From Pelagibacterium limicola (GTDB taxonomy: Bacteria > Pseudomonadota > Alphaproteobacteria > Rhizobiales > Devosiaceae), in contig NZ_JADQDB010000004.1 of assembly GCF_015694405.1 (NCBI RefSeq), forward strand, positions 310,001 through 374,000: 64,000 nt of DNA. The letters are read 5' to 3'. How positions within the stretch are numbered: position 1 is the first letter of the stretch; every line of letters begins with the position of its first letter. Under the pieces are notes generated by a model, which was given only the letters and a program-made list of their open reading frames with translations, did not search any database and had not been told where the DNA came from. Made by a program: the position numbers and the translations under genes. Positions 43,845 to 52,854 of this stretch are shown piece by piece.

Positions 43845-44737
43845 TGCCCGATACGGCGATGGCACTCACGTCAAATGCGGGACGTTTCCGCGCCTTCTGG
43901 CGTCAACTCGACTGGCCCCTTCGGGTTGCGCTCGCGATGCTCGTCATATTTGTCTTCGTAGCCATATTTGGCCCCTGGATTTCGCCATATGACCCGCTGC
44001 AAGGCTCGCTGAGGGCGCGGCTGGCGCCGCCGGTCTGGCAGGAAGGCGGAAGCTGGGCGCATATTTTCGGCACCGACCGGCTTGGTCGCGATATTCTCTC
44101 GCGTATCATTGCGGGCGCGCGGATTTCGCTGACCGTCTGCGTTATTGTAATCGCGCTTGCCGGCGCGGTCGGCACTGCTGTCGGGACGGCCGCTGGCTAT
44201 TTCGGCGGGTGGACCGACCGAATCCTGATGCGCCTTGTCGATCTTGCCTTGTCGTTCCCGGTTATCCTGCTGGCTCTGTTGCTTGGTGCGATTTCGGGTC
44301 CGAGTTTCACCAATATCATCATCGTCATTTCGCTGGTGCTGTGGAGTCAATATGCCCGTATGGCGCGCGGCGAGACGCTCAAGATCCGCAATGAGGATTA
44401 TGTCGATCTGGCGCGGACTTCCGGGCTATCGGATTTCAGGATTATCTGGCGGCATATCCTGCCCAATATTGCGCCTTCGCTAATCGTTATCGCGACATTG
44501 CAGGTCGGTATCGTTATCGTACTCGAAGCCTCGCTGAGCTTCCTCGGTGTTGGCGTACCACCTCCTGCACCCTCCTGGGGATCGATGGTGGCCGATGGGC
44601 GGTCCTACATCACCTCGGCATGGTGGCTTTGCATGGTGCCGGGTCTGGCGATCCTGTTCACGGTGATGGCCGTGAACCTTGTTGGCGACGCGCTTGCCGA
44701 CCGTATCAATCCGGCGCTCAGGGGGCGCAATATATGA
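43844..44737 (+). CDS. Dipeptide-type ABC transporter permease (DppC-like)
   Basis: 297-residue permease. The N-terminal oligopeptide-permease domain and GTDRLGRDILSRIIAGARISL are hallmarks of DppC. The EAA loop is YVDLARTSGLSDFRIIWRHILPN; the end is GDALADRINPALRGR. It overlaps DppD by 4 bases (ATGA). Confidence 0.93.
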   Translation: MPDTAMALTSNAGRFRAFWRQLDWPLRVALAMLVIFVFVAIFGPWISPYDPLQGSLRARLAPPVWQEGGSWAHIFGTDRLGRDILSRIIAGARISLTVCVIVIALAGAVGTAVGTAAGYFGGWTDRILMRLVDLALSFPVILLALLLGAISGPSFTNIIIVISLVLWSQYARMARGETLKIRNEDYVDLARTSGLSDFRIIWRHILPNIAPSLIVIATLQVGIVIVLEASLSFLGVGVPPPAPSWGSMVADGRSYITSAWWLCMVPGLAILFTVMAVNLVGDALADRINPALRGRNI

Positions 44738-45732
44738 TGACCCTTGAGACCGAGACACCCTTGCTGGAAATGCGTGAGGTCAGCGTGCGGCTGGGCCGCG
44801 GCGCGCAGGCGCCGGCTCTGATCGAGAATATTGATCTGAAAATTTTTCCGGGTGAGACCGTGGGGCTTGTCGGTGAGAGCGGATCGGGCAAGACAACACT
44901 GGGCATGGCACTGATGCGGCTGTTGCCGCCTCTGCTCGATCAGGGGCTTTCGGGCGAAATCTTCTATGATGGTGAGGACATCGCAAATCTCCGGGCCGGC
45001 GAACTTGCGCGCCTCAGGGGTGGTGAGATTTCGATGATTCTTCAGGACCCGATGGCCTCCCTCAATCCGATTTTTTCCATCGGTAACCAGCTGAAGGAAG
45101 GCCTGCGCCTGAACGCAACCGCCAAGGGGAACCTGGAGGCGCGTGCCATTCAGGCGCTCGAGAGCGTAAGGATCCCTTCGCCGAAAACCCGCCTGGCCAA
45201 CCATCCGCACCAGATGAGCGGCGGAATGCGGCAGCGCGTTGTGGGGGCGATATCGCTGACACGGTCGCCGCGGCTGTTGATTGCCGACGAGCCGACGACA
45301 TCGCTCGATGTAACGATTCAATACCAGTTCCTTGAACTACTCAAGGATCTCCAAAAGCGCATGCGTATGGCTATGTTGTTCATCACCCATGATTTTGGCG
45401 TCGTCGCCAAGATGTGCGACCGCGTGGCGGTGATGTACGCCGGCCAGATTGTCGAGGAAGGACCGGTGCGGGATATCTTTAACCGACCCGCGCACTGGTA
45501 TACGCGGGCGTTGCTCGAAAGCGTGCCGACCGTCGATCATGCACCAGAGCGATTGCCGACGATCCCCGGATCGCCGCCGACAATAACCGGCCGCCCCCGG
45601 GGGTGCCGGTTCCATCCACGCTGTGCCAACGCGCAGTCAAAGTGCTTGGAGCCGCCGGTGGATGTTGAAGTCGGCGCTAAACACCACGCGAAATGCTGGT
45701 TTCCGCTTCGGGCGCAGCGGGGTGCGGCATGA
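44734..45732 (+). CDS. Dipeptide-type ABC transporter ATP-binding protein (DppD-like)
   Basis: 332-residue ATPase. Walker A GESGSGKTT at 47-55, signature MSGGMRQR, Walker B LLIADEPTTSLD, and the Opp/Dpp C-terminal extension with RGCRFHPRCANAQSKC. The latter gives the Cys cluster seen in many DppD proteins. ATG 44734 overlaps the permease stop; ATG 44737 directly follows it. It overlaps DppF by 4 bases. Confidence 0.93.
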   Translation: MMTLETETPLLEMREVSVRLGRGAQAPALIENIDLKIFPGETVGLVGESGSGKTTLGMALMRLLPPLLDQGLSGEIFYDGEDIANLRAGELARLRGGEISMILQDPMASLNPIFSIGNQLKEGLRLNATAKGNLEARAIQALESVRIPSPKTRLANHPHQMSGGMRQRVVGAISLTRSPRLLIADEPTTSLDVTIQYQFLELLKDLQKRMRMAMLFITHDFGVVAKMCDRVAVMYAGQIVEEGPVRDIFNRPAHWYTRALLESVPTVDHAPERLPTIPGSPPTITGRPRGCRFHPRCANAQSKCLEPPVDVEVGAKHHAKCWFPLRAQRGAA

Positions 45733-46703
45733 GCGAGGCCATCCTGTCAGCGACCGGGCTCGGGCGCGTTTTCAAGATCCAACACAAGGGCAGAAAACAG
45801 GACCTTCATGCCGTAACTGACCTTGATCTCGAGCTCCATACCGGGCGCACCCTGGGGGTGGTGGGAGAATCCGGGTGCGGCAAGACGACGCTCAATCGGA
45901 TATTGTTGCTGCTCGACACACCCACAACCGGTGAGGTCTGGTTTAAGGGCAAGGCCTGCACGACGCTTTCGGGCGAGGCGAGGCGTGAGTTTCGGCGTGC
46001 CGTGCAACCTGTATTCCAGAATCCGTTTTCCTCTCTCGATCCACGCATGAGGGTCGGCAAGATTATCGCCGAGCCGCTTTCGACGATTACAGGGATGAGC
46101 AGGTCCGATATCGAGAAACGCGTTGGCGAAGTGCTGGAAGCTGTCGGCTTGCAGGCGGCCGATGCCCGGCGGTTCCCCAATGAATTCTCAGGCGGTCAGC
46201 GTCAACGTATCGCCATTGCGCGGGCGATTGCATCCAAGCCTGAAGTGCTGATGCTTGATGAGCCGGTCTCCTCGCAGGACATCTCGATCCGGGCGCAAAT
46301 TCTAAATATCCTCAAGGACCTTCAGGCCGAATACGGGCTGGGTTGCGTGTTTATTTCTCACGACCTAGCAACCGTTCGGTTCATGGCCGACGACGTTATC
46401 GTCATGTATCTGGGACGGGTGATCGAAAAAGGGACGGCGCAGGCGATCTGCTCGACCCCGGCTCATCCCTATACCAAAGCACTGCTCGCTGCTGCGCTCC
46501 CGCCCGATCCCGACGCCCCCCGGCCCGAGTTGCCGCCACAGGGCGAAATCCCCAGCCCGCTCGATCCGCCGTCGGGCTGCCCATACCATACACGCTGCCC
46601 TCTGAAATTCGACCGCTGTGAAACCGTGCGGCCGCCGATGTTTGCGGCCCCCCATGGTGGCGCTGCGGCGTGTCATCTGCTTGATCCGGAAATCGCTCAA
46701 TGA
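45729..46703 (+). CDS. Dipeptide-type ABC transporter ATP-binding protein (DppF-like)
   Basis: 324-residue ATPase. Walker A GESGCGKTT at 46-54, signature FSGGQRQR, Walker B LMLDEPVSSQD, and the C-terminal SGCPYHTRCPLKFDRC Cys segment. The partner of DppD. Walker B is followed by SSQD rather than the usual SALD, a minor variation near the D-loop. It overlaps the second CapA-like gene by 4 bases, so that enzyme is co-translated with the transporter. Confidence 0.93.
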   Translation: MSEAILSATGLGRVFKIQHKGRKQDLHAVTDLDLELHTGRTLGVVGESGCGKTTLNRILLLLDTPTTGEVWFKGKACTTLSGEARREFRRAVQPVFQNPFSSLDPRMRVGKIIAEPLSTITGMSRSDIEKRVGEVLEAVGLQAADARRFPNEFSGGQRQRIAIARAIASKPEVLMLDEPVSSQDISIRAQILNILKDLQAEYGLGCVFISHDLATVRFMADDVIVMYLGRVIEKGTAQAICSTPAHPYTKALLAAALPPDPDAPRPELPPQGEIPSPLDPPSGCPYHTRCPLKFDRCETVRPPMFAAPHGGAAACHLLDPEIAQ

Positions 46704-47818
46704 GCATTGATTTCGTTGCCGTCGGTGATGTCGCACCGGATCGCGAGGTCCCGGCGACCATATTTGAATTCGTCCGCCACCGGATCGGGCGGGCCGATCT
46801 CGGGTTCTGCCAGCTCGAGGTGAACCTCACGACGCGCGGCGTGCGCCTACCTCAGGCACGGCACACGATGCGCGGTGATCCAGCGATTGCCGATGCGCTG
46901 GTCGGTACGGGGCTTGAAGTGGTGTCGTTTGCCGGCAATCATTGCATGGATTGGGGGCCGGAGGGCTTGTTCGACACCATCGACAACCTCACGCGTGCCG
47001 GGGCCATCCAGATCGGGACAGGCAAGGATATCGCGGCGGCACGACAACCAGCCTATGTGACGCGCAACGGTGTGACTGTTGGCTTTGTCTCGGTCAACTC
47101 GATCCTGCCCATGAACTATTGGGCAGAGGAAAACAGGGCTGGCTGCGCGCCGCTGCGGGCTCATACGATTTACGAGCAGATCGAGCACGACCAGCCTGGT
47201 ACCCCGGCGCGGGTTCACACTTACAGTTTCCGGGACGACCTCGATGCGTTGCTGGCGACGATCCGGCAAGTACGAGATAACGCCGATGTAGTCATCCTCT
47301 CGCATCACGCCGGCATCCATTTCGTGCCCGCCGTGATCCCCCACTACCAACGCGAGGTTGCCCATGCCGCGATTGATGCGGGCGCCGATCTTGTGCTCGG
47401 GCACCACGCGCATATCCTCAAGGGGATCGAAATCTACAAGGGTAAAACGATCGCCTACAGTCTCGCCAACTTTGCCATCGATCTGCGGATGGATGAGGCA
47501 CATGCCAAGTCCAAGGGGTTCAGGGAAATCCAGAAGCTCAATCCGGACTGGGTGCCCGATCTTTCGAGCCGGTACAATTTCCCTCCGGGCGCGGAAATGA
47601 GCGTGATGCTGGAAGCAAAGCTTGGGCGCGACGGGGTAAGCGATGTGCGGTTTGTGCCGATCATGATTGGGCGCGATGCGGACCCCAAGATCGTTGCGCC
47701 TGAGCATTCCGATTTCGAGCGCATCCGCGCCTATTTGCAGGATGTTTCCGACAGGGCCGGTCTTGGCAGCACGATATCTGCAGAGGGCGAAGTGTTGCGC
47801 GTTTCGCCAGGCGAATGA
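46700..47818 (+). CDS. CapA-family (PGA_cap) metallophosphatase-like protein, copy 2
   Basis: 372-residue paralogue of 37973-39097. It shares VGDV at the start, SFAGNHCMDWGPEG, NSILP, GCAPLRAHTIY, DQPGT, YQREVAHAAIDAGADLVLGH and HAHILKGIEIYKG in the same order. Again there is no signal peptide or membrane segment, so a cytoplasmic enzyme is inferred. Position 4 bases inside the ATPase gene end and 4 bases inside the next gene implies that it handles the imported compound. Two copies may act on stereoisomers or on successive bonds. Confidence 0.82.
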   Translation: MSIDFVAVGDVAPDREVPATIFEFVRHRIGRADLGFCQLEVNLTTRGVRLPQARHTMRGDPAIADALVGTGLEVVSFAGNHCMDWGPEGLFDTIDNLTRAGAIQIGTGKDIAAARQPAYVTRNGVTVGFVSVNSILPMNYWAEENRAGCAPLRAHTIYEQIEHDQPGTPARVHTYSFRDDLDALLATIRQVRDNADVVILSHHAGIHFVPAVIPHYQREVAHAAIDAGADLVLGHHAHILKGIEIYKGKTIAYSLANFAIDLRMDEAHAKSKGFREIQKLNPDWVPDLSSRYNFPPGAEMSVMLEAKLGRDGVSDVRFVPIMIGRDADPKIVAPEHSDFERIRAYLQDVSDRAGLGSTISAEGEVLRVSPGE

Positions 47819-49173
47819 TGCTGACACAGGGCATACTCGAAGCCTATTGCGCGATCGATCGCGCCCGGATTGACGATGTGGTGCTGCGGGCAGCGAAACT
47901 CGCTCTGGCAGACGGGCTGGCGGTGATGGTAGCGGCAACCGGGCTCGAGCCAGCGACACAACGCTTCACCGATTATGCTTTATCTTCAGGCCACGGTCCT
48001 TCGTCGCTGATTGGTATGCCGCGAAAGGTTTCGGCTGTCCATGCCGCGCTGGCCAATGGCGCACTCGCTCATGCCATCGATTTCGAAGATACCTTCGAAG
48101 AAGGCATGATCCATCCCAACGCTTCTCTGATTCCGGCGGTACTGGCGCTGGCGGAAAGCGAGGGGATCGATGAACGGTCCACCCTATTCGCATTGGCGCT
48201 TGGCTGCGATTTCTCATGTAGGTTGTCGCTGGCGATTGACGGCGATCCAGCACAATTGGGCTGGTACCATCCCCCGATCCTCTCGGGTCTCGGTGCAACA
48301 TTGGGTTGCTCGGTCTTGCTGCGCCTGGATGCCGTGGCGACCAACGATGCTCTTGGGCTGTTTGCTGCCCAGTTCATGCTGACCGACGAACTCAAGCGCA
48401 GCCCCAACTCTGATCTGCGCGCGGTTCGCGAGGGGTTCGCAGCGCGGGCCGCCGTTGAAGCCGCTCTCCTTGCAAGAGCAGGTGTCAGAGGCGTTGAAAA
48501 ACCACTCGAAGGCCAGAGCGGTGTATTTCGGATTCTGACAGGAAAGCCGCCGCTGCGGCAGGCGTTTGAAGGCATCGGCTCACGCTATTGGGGGCCGGAA
48601 GTGGGTATCAAGCGCTGGCCTGCGTGTCGCGGCACCCACAGTGCGATCCTACTGGCGCAACGCCTGAAAACGAAACAGATTCCGGCAAGTGAAATTGCTC
48701 GGATCGGCGTCAAGTTATCCCCGCCTAACGATATGCTGTTCACACCGCGCACCCAGCGAATTGCCCCGTCAACCCCGATAGATGCGAAGTTCTCAATACC
48801 TTTTGTCTTGGCGGTCACGCTTCAGGACGGTGCTATTTCCCTTTCGAGTTTTTCCCAGGAGCGGCTGACGGATCCGGCGATTCTTGCCTTGACCAGCCGG
48901 GTTCATCTGGACGAAACGGCGGCGGCCGGGGGGCATGAGGCGGAGTATCGTGTTCAATTGAATGACGGATCGATTGTAGCCGAAATCATTGCCGATTTAC
49001 CGGTGTGGCGCGCGCGCGATATCGATTTGTACGATCTGGCGGGGAAGGTTGGAGAGTGTTTCGGTGCGGGGACAGGTCTGGTGGACGCGGCGACATTCCT
49101 CTCAAGAATGAATGAATTCGGTGACGCAGGACCTGTGCGTCTCTCCTCTCTACTCTGGGACCACTCACTTTAA
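47815..49173 (+). CDS. MmgE/PrpD-family protein
   Basis: 452-residue member of the MmgE/PrpD fold. The N-terminal helical domain has LANGALAHAIDFEDTFEEG with the conserved His and Asp of the active site, and the later KRWPACRGTHSAI carries family residues. Known members include 2-methylcitrate dehydratase, cis-aconitate decarboxylase and iminodisuccinate epimerase, so the family alone does not give the reaction. No prpB/prpC partner exists here, so methylcitrate metabolism is unlikely. It is the last gene of the Dpp-type operon, with ATG overlapping the CapA stop. Confidence 0.85.
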   Translation: MMLTQGILEAYCAIDRARIDDVVLRAAKLALADGLAVMVAATGLEPATQRFTDYALSSGHGPSSLIGMPRKVSAVHAALANGALAHAIDFEDTFEEGMIHPNASLIPAVLALAESEGIDERSTLFALALGCDFSCRLSLAIDGDPAQLGWYHPPILSGLGATLGCSVLLRLDAVATNDALGLFAAQFMLTDELKRSPNSDLRAVREGFAARAAVEAALLARAGVRGVEKPLEGQSGVFRILTGKPPLRQAFEGIGSRYWGPEVGIKRWPACRGTHSAILLAQRLKTKQIPASEIARIGVKLSPPNDMLFTPRTQRIAPSTPIDAKFSIPFVLAVTLQDGAISLSSFSQERLTDPAILALTSRVHLDETAAAGGHEAEYRVQLNDGSIVAEIIADLPVWRARDIDLYDLAGKVGECFGAGTGLVDAATFLSRMNEFGDAGPVRLSSLLWDHSL

Positions 49174-49654
49174 GGGCACAGCCTGATTTCGGCAGCCACC
49201 TGACCCAGGTGGGTTCCGACATCGGTTTGGCTCCCAAAGCCAGGAGCGGGGCAGGAGCCGATCGGTCGGCGTGCTAAAGAATGCTTTCGATTCTCAACGG
49301 CCAACACAAAAAGTGTTTGATCACACCGTGGCGCTGCAACCCCAGTGCGTCGATTGGTCGTTTCACCCGTCTCGTCTGTTGAAACGGGCCTTATGAAGGC
49401 CTGAATGGATATAACGGCCTGTGGACACCGCTTGCGCAGCGGGGCCGAAGCGAACCTTTCGCCAAACTCGACACCGCCATGCCACACCTGTTCTGGAGGT
49501 CCTGCCGACCGGATCATCATTATGGTGCGGCGATTTCGCCGCTATCCTCAGCGTATGTGGACCAGTTCGCCACTTAGCCCCGTTTCGAATTCAACGCTGA
49601 AGGTCGGCGTGGTCCATCGACCGTCGACCGCAATCCATTCCCTAGTTGTGCTGG
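49174..49654. other. Gene-poor spacer between the catabolic and exopolysaccharide loci
   Basis: These 481 bases hold no convincing gene. Frames at 49170-49520 (minus) and 49405-49686 (plus) have no recognisable domain and may be decayed coding DNA. A CCACCTG/CAGGTGG hairpin lies at 49196-49212 and a GCGGCG/CGCCGC hairpin at 49527-49542. Composition is more mixed than in the flanks. Confidence 0.45.
49196..49212 (+). terminator. Hairpin after the MmgE/PrpD gene
   Basis: CCACCTG (49196-49202) and CAGGTGG (49206-49212) pair exactly across a 3-base loop, 23 bases after the stop. No T-run follows, so it may be a weak or Rho-assisted terminator of the long operon. Confidence 0.4.
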
Positions 49655-51205
49655 TCAAGGGTTGCTCAACAGTGCTCGAATCATGAAGGCGAACATGCCC
49701 AGCAGGAGACCCGCAAAGCCCGCGGCGATCCAGGCCAGCAGCGTCGTGCGCGAGATAAACTCGGCGGTCCGACCTACGGCATCTGGTGTGGGCAGAGGCT
49801 GGAAGAGTTGCTTGTCATGGGCCAGACGCTCGAGATTGGCCTGAGCCAGTATGGCCTGGACATCGTCCCAGTCACTGTTAAGGGCTTCAACCAAACGGTC
49901 CGCTTCGGTGACGAATATCTCCTCAAGGCGCGATTCGTTGACCAGTTCGCGCCCCTCGGAAATCAGGGCCAGGCGGTGTGCAATGCGCTCGCGCTCGACG
50001 CCCAATACCAAGGCCCGCTGTTCGTATTCCAATTTGGCTTGGATCAGCGACTCGCGGAAATCGACGCCGGCATTCTCCACCGACATGCTCACGAGGCGAT
50101 CCACGAGCTCCGGACCGAACTGCTGGACAATAGTAGCGGGAATGGAGGCCATGCCTTCGCCGCTCGAAACATCGGACAACCGGCGGTCGGCGCCGCGTAC
50201 CAGCAAGGTATCGGACGTCGAAAGGGCGCGATCGAGAATCGCGGCATTCTCGTTTGCGAGCCGAATCTGGCGGCCCAGTTCCTCAAGCTGGAATTGGTAT
50301 GAGGCTTGCGTGAGTTCCGGCGAGCGGTTGATGCCGAGTGCAGTCAGGGGTTCGAGGACATGGGTAAGCGAGAACCGTTCCAGATTGTGCAGATCGCGCT
50401 CGATGTCGTAAAGCGTGCGGTCGGTGAGTGGCGAGCTCAAGGAGTGGGAGCCGGAAATACTGCGCGCGAGGTCTATGCGCGCATAGAGCGTTTCAAATGC
50501 CGTCTTGAGGGCATCGAAAGCGGCCGGATAGTCCAGTTCCGTCAGTAGGTCGGACGAAATCAGGTTTGTCCGGGCGCCCGGCACGGGAAGGTCGAGCACG
50601 CCCAGTTGGTTGATGAAGATATCGGCCCAGACATCGGGGATAGATGTAACCACCATGCGTCCGACCGCAGGAGGGATGTTATGGCGTGCCGGCAGGTTAA
50701 ACTGGACGACTGCCCCAGTCGCAAGGGACGCACGGAGAGAGTTGGCAAACTCCTCCTCGATTTGCTGGCGCTCGGCAAAAGTCAGATTTGTCTGGCCGAG
50801 GCGGCTGCGGTAGCGCTCGATGACGCCTTCATAGGTCTCGGATGTTGGTGTCACACTGATCGCGGCAGCAAAGTCGCGGTAACTCAGCCCGTAATCGTCA
50901 AGTTCCGCTCGGGCGTAAACACGTTGTAAGATGGCTGGCGAGCGCAGATCGTTCGGTGAAAATGTCAACCCGTTGGGATAGGTGCCCGCACTGCCAAGGT
51001 TCAATGCGATATTCTGGCGAAAGATCGTTGCGCCAGGCGTAGACAAATATATTGCCAATGAAACCAGAATGGCTGCCGAAAGGGCTACGGTGGCACCAAC
51101 TATACCGTAAACGCGAGTGCGCCAAATCCCGCGCACAAGATCACCGATACTGATTTCATCGTCCCGTGCAACAGGAGTGTGGGTGGTGGTGTTTGACCGA
51201 TTCAA
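49655..51205 (-). CDS. Wzz-like polysaccharide chain-length/co-polymerase protein
   Basis: 516-residue inner-membrane protein with one membrane helix near residue 33-55 and one near the end (about 490-512), with a long periplasmic, partly coiled-coil region between them. This is the polysaccharide co-polymerase (Wzz/GumC/ExoP) layout. No Walker motifs or tyrosine-kinase domain follow, so it lacks the BY-kinase part. The start is TTG 51205, as no ATG fits upstream. It lies downstream of the sugar transferase gene behind an AT-rich spacer and so may have its own promoter. Sequence similarity to classic Wzz is weak; the call rests on topology and context. Confidence 0.7.
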   Translation of the reverse strand: MNRSNTTTHTPVARDDEISIGDLVRGIWRTRVYGIVGATVALSAAILVSLAIYLSTPGATIFRQNIALNLGSAGTYPNGLTFSPNDLRSPAILQRVYARAELDDYGLSYRDFAAAISVTPTSETYEGVIERYRSRLGQTNLTFAERQQIEEEFANSLRASLATGAVVQFNLPARHNIPPAVGRMVVTSIPDVWADIFINQLGVLDLPVPGARTNLISSDLLTELDYPAAFDALKTAFETLYARIDLARSISGSHSLSSPLTDRTLYDIERDLHNLERFSLTHVLEPLTALGINRSPELTQASYQFQLEELGRQIRLANENAAILDRALSTSDTLLVRGADRRLSDVSSGEGMASIPATIVQQFGPELVDRLVSMSVENAGVDFRESLIQAKLEYEQRALVLGVERERIAHRLALISEGRELVNESRLEEIFVTEADRLVEALNSDWDDVQAILAQANLERLAHDKQLFQPLPTPDAVGRTAEFISRTTLLAWIAAGFAGLLLGMFAFMIRALLSNP

Positions 51206-51457
51206 TTTACGTTTTCCAATGTAAAATAACTAAAATTGTGAGTTTTAAATTATAATTATATATACGAGTCAAGATAGTTTGTGGACAGCAGGATTGTGAT
51301 TGAAAAGTGGTCGGCCAGCAATCTATGTCATTGCGTATGAGTTTAGAGGTCAGGTAAGAAGTCTGGACAATCATTAAATAAGAAAAACAGATAAATATAT
51401 TGTCAGGTGGCTGTCGATCGCCGTCGACAGTCGCTCGGATTACTCCTTGTTCAGGCG
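51206..51457 (-). promoter_or_regulatory. AT-rich spacer with probable promoter of the Wzz-like gene
   Basis: An AT-rich stretch (about 51206-51420) in GC-rich surroundings. On the minus strand TTGACT (51272-51267) is followed by two TATAAT sequences at short spacing (51260-51255 and 51254-51249) and by TTTAAA (51249-51244) at 17 bases. The exact promoter is uncertain. No gene is seen. Confidence 0.4.
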
Positions 51458-52768
51458 CTACCGCGCCCCGGTGCCAAATAGAACCGTGCGGACAGTCCGG
51501 AAAAGAATTTGCAGGTCCAGGTCGAATGAAAGGTGCTTGATATAATAAAGATCGTAGGCGAGTTTCGTTCTCGCCTCGGCGGGGGTGCTGGTGGCGCCAT
51601 TGTTGACCTGCGCCCATCCCGTGATGCCCGGCAGCACCAGCGTCCGATAATCCCATTCGGGGATTTCCTTGCGATACCAACGCACAAGATCGGCAGCTTC
51701 GGGGCGGGGCCCGATCAAGGTCATATCGCCCTTGAGAATGTTGTAGAGTTGAGGAAGCTCATCGAGGCGCGCGCGCCGTATGAAACGGCAGCCCGGGATG
51801 ATGCGTTTGTCGGCCACCACGGTGGCGCCGCCCCGCGTACCGCGGTACATCGTCCGGAACTTGTAGAGCCGGAAAACGCGCCCCCCCAAGCCGTAACGAT
51901 GCTGCACGAACAGAACCTGTCCGCCATCGCGCAAGGAGATATAGGCGGCTGTAAATAAGGCGAGGGGTATAGTGATGGGGAGAGTTAAAACGACGATGAG
52001 AAGATCGAGGAGCCGTTTGGCCCGGGCATAGAGACGTTGGCTGGGCGAGTATTGAAGATGACTCAGGTCGAAGGACGACACGTCCACCCTGCCCATGTGA
52101 ATCTCGAGAAAGCGCGTCCAGGGCAGGATTTCGACGCCCGATAGATAGCATCGGGATAAAAGGTGGGCCCATTCGCCCGAAGGATGCTGATTTGGATCGA
52201 CGAGGATGGTATCGAACCGGGTCACATCCTCCTCGGGGCTCCCGATCATGGCGACCGTTCCATTGAAAAGCGCCACCACCGTGGGCGCGCCGGCAAAGCC
52301 GATCACACCAACCCGATCCCTGATTGCCCTGTGAAAGCCGATATTGGCGAACGCCATCGCAACGGTCGAAACCGGCAGTGCGGCAGCCAGGGCGCCATAG
52401 CTCATGGGAATACGAAACGCTGAAAGCACCGTGACGGCAAAGCTGAAGAAGACCAGGACCACGGCCAGGGCGGAAACGATCGGGGCTTCGTTGCGCCGGA
52501 AGGCAGTCAGGATGAACGCGCTGAGTACGGGAACGCCGGTAAGCGCGGCAATGGTCGGAACAAGGCTGAAAAAGTCAGCGCGACCGGTGCGGAGAAAGAT
52601 CGCTGAGTAAATGAGCGTCTGGCCCAGGGCCGCAATGAGCACGGGAATTGCAAACGCGCGTATGTCGCGCCAATAGCGATGGTGCCGGGTTTGCGCGCCA
52701 AGCATCCCCAGATGCGCAAAATACGCTCCCGTGCGACGATCCTTGGGTTGCTTCAAGACTTTGTCCAT
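51458..52768 (-). CDS. Exopolysaccharide initiating sugar transferase (polyprenyl glycosylphosphotransferase)
   Basis: 436-residue membrane enzyme that transfers a sugar phosphate to undecaprenyl phosphate to start repeat-unit assembly. Four to five N-terminal helices (about 30-140) precede a central nucleotide-binding-like region. The C-terminal bacterial sugar transferase domain has KRLLDLLIVVLTLPI, FRLYKFRTMY, RRARLDELPQLYN and GDMTLIGPRPE. ATG 52768 is chosen; the frame runs open to 53056 but that part overlaps the GT4 gene. The sugar (glucose or galactose phosphate) is not determined. Confidence 0.92.
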   Translation of the reverse strand: MDKVLKQPKDRRTGAYFAHLGMLGAQTRHHRYWRDIRAFAIPVLIAALGQTLIYSAIFLRTGRADFFSLVPTIAALTGVPVLSAFILTAFRRNEAPIVSALAVVLVFFSFAVTVLSAFRIPMSYGALAAALPVSTVAMAFANIGFHRAIRDRVGVIGFAGAPTVVALFNGTVAMIGSPEEDVTRFDTILVDPNQHPSGEWAHLLSRCYLSGVEILPWTRFLEIHMGRVDVSSFDLSHLQYSPSQRLYARAKRLLDLLIVVLTLPITIPLALFTAAYISLRDGGQVLFVQHRYGLGGRVFRLYKFRTMYRGTRGGATVVADKRIIPGCRFIRRARLDELPQLYNILKGDMTLIGPRPEAADLVRWYRKEIPEWDYRTLVLPGITGWAQVNNGATSTPAEARTKLAYDLYYIKHLSFDLDLQILFRTVRTVLFGTGAR

Positions 52769-52854
52769 GCACCTGCCGTCCGAAAAATAGATCGCTGCCG
52801 GGGGACATGCCATTCCGATGTGCCCCTTTTGGCGGCGTCTTGTCAATGCCGCGG

